From positions 1-15,073 of the forward strand of contig DATKDL010000081.1 of the NCBI GenBank assembly GCA_035512695.1: a DNA stretch of 15,073 bases. The letters are read 5' to 3'. Below the pieces are notes generated by a model, which was not told the origin of the DNA, did no database searches, and saw nothing but the letters and a program-made list of their open reading frames with translations. How positions within the stretch are numbered: the stretch's first letter is position 1; each line of letters opens with the position of its first letter. Source of the stretch: DATDOR01 sp035512695 (GTDB taxonomy: Bacteria; Chloroflexota; Anaerolineae; Anaerolineales; JABWBV01). Positions 14,579 to 15,073 of this stretch are shown piece by piece. The position numbers were made by a program, and so were the translations under genes.

Positions 14579-15073
14579 AGTCGAGACGATCGCCCGGGCG
14601 CTGCGCGGGGACAACGCCCCCCGCACGGCCGCCGTCTTCCGGGATGGGGGCGCGCCCGCGTCGATCGTCGGGCGGACGATCCGCTCCGCAGACGTTTTCT
14701 GGGACCGGACGGTCGCCGCGCCGGAGACCGGCTTTAAAAAGAAGATCGCCGGCCGGACGGTGGCCGGTGTCGGGCGCCGGGCCAAGTTCCTCGTCGTCCC
14801 CCTCGACGCCGGCGCCCTCGTCATCCATTTGCGGATGAGCGGGGACCTGCTGATTCGGCCCGCCGGCGAACCGCCGGCCCCGCACGACCGCGTCGTCTTC
14901 CATTTCGAAGACGGGTTCGACCTGGCTTTCAACGACACCCGCAAGTTTGGCCGGGTCTGGCTGGTGGACGACCCGGAGGAACTGTTCGCCGGATTGGGAC
15001 CGGAGCCGCTGGGCGATGATTTCACGCCGGAGTGGCTGTTCGAGAATTTGCAAACCCGCAGCCGCCAGATCAA
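14562..15073 (+). CDS. mutM: Formamidopyrimidine-DNA glycosylase, partial (C terminus beyond window)
   Basis: First 170 residues of a bifunctional base-excision-repair glycosylase/AP lyase that removes 8-oxoguanine and ring-opened purines. The N terminus MPELPEVETIARALR gives the catalytic Pro (after Met removal) and Glu. The phosphate-contacting Lys is K75 in RRAKFL; HLRMSG (Met92) and NDTRKFGRVWL (Arg127, Phe129) supply the base-replacing triad; LGPEPLGDDFT closes the N-terminal domain. The H2TH and zinc-finger parts lie past the window end. An insertion of about 17 residues separates the N-terminal helix from IVGRTI compared with the E. coli enzyme. The ATG overlaps the end of the acetyltransferase gene by 17 bp, with a G-rich stretch and GGTGAG upstream serving as ribosome-binding site. 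Confidence 0.95.
   Translation, partial: MPELPEVETIARALRGDNAPRTAAVFRDGGAPASIVGRTIRSADVFWDRTVAAPETGFKKKIAGRTVAGVGRRAKFLVVPLDAGALVIHLRMSGDLLIRPAGEPPAPHDRVVFHFEDGFDLAFNDTRKFGRVWLVDDPEELFAGLGPEPLGDDFTPEWLFENLQTRSRQI

Overview
The window is GC-rich bacterial DNA, with tightly packed or slightly overlapping genes and short intergenic spaces holding hairpins and 7-bp tandem repeats. Three features together suggest Chloroflexota, perhaps Anaerolineae: GGTATAAT or GATTACA-type promoter cores, palindromic 'GTAGGG..CTTGTGGG' elements, and a separate small cobalamin-binding mutase subunit next to meaB. This assignment is inference; there is no rRNA or other phylogenetic marker apart from the partial mutM.

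84-9915 (+) encodes a fatty-acid-primed PKS-NRPS assembly line: FAAL - ACP - KS - AT (malonyl-type HAFH motif) - vestigial DH-like segment - ACP - C - A (specificity residues read as glycine-like) - PCP - terminal thioester reductase. It would activate a fatty acid, extend it once with malonate without beta-keto reduction, join it to an amino acid (probably glycine) and release it reductively. As sequenced it is broken in two. A 17-unit, 7-bp tandem array (7260-7378) in the loop before adenylation core motif A3 puts the two halves in different frames. Losing one unit or gaining two would rejoin them exactly, so this may be a phase-variable switch, recent decay or an assembly error.

A convergent family-1 glycosyltransferase (9934-11217, -) faces the megasynthase. 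A long bidirectional hairpin terminator lies between them and contains the last codons of the glycosyltransferase. It could glycosylate the product, but only proximity suggests this.

11218-11494 is intergenic. It holds a pair of inverted REP-like palindromes and a 4 x 7-bp array that abuts the Shine-Dalgarno of a pirin gene (11495-12376, +), which ends in a strong intrinsic terminator.

12578 to the window end is a compact plus-strand operon: small B12-binding acyl-CoA mutase subunit, MeaB-type G-protein chaperone, GNAT acetyltransferase and the start of mutM (cut by the window edge). Its leader carries a perfect 24-bp inverted repeat between a TATAAT box and the ribosome-binding site. No tRNA, rRNA, CRISPR array, transposase or phosphopantetheinyl transferase was seen.
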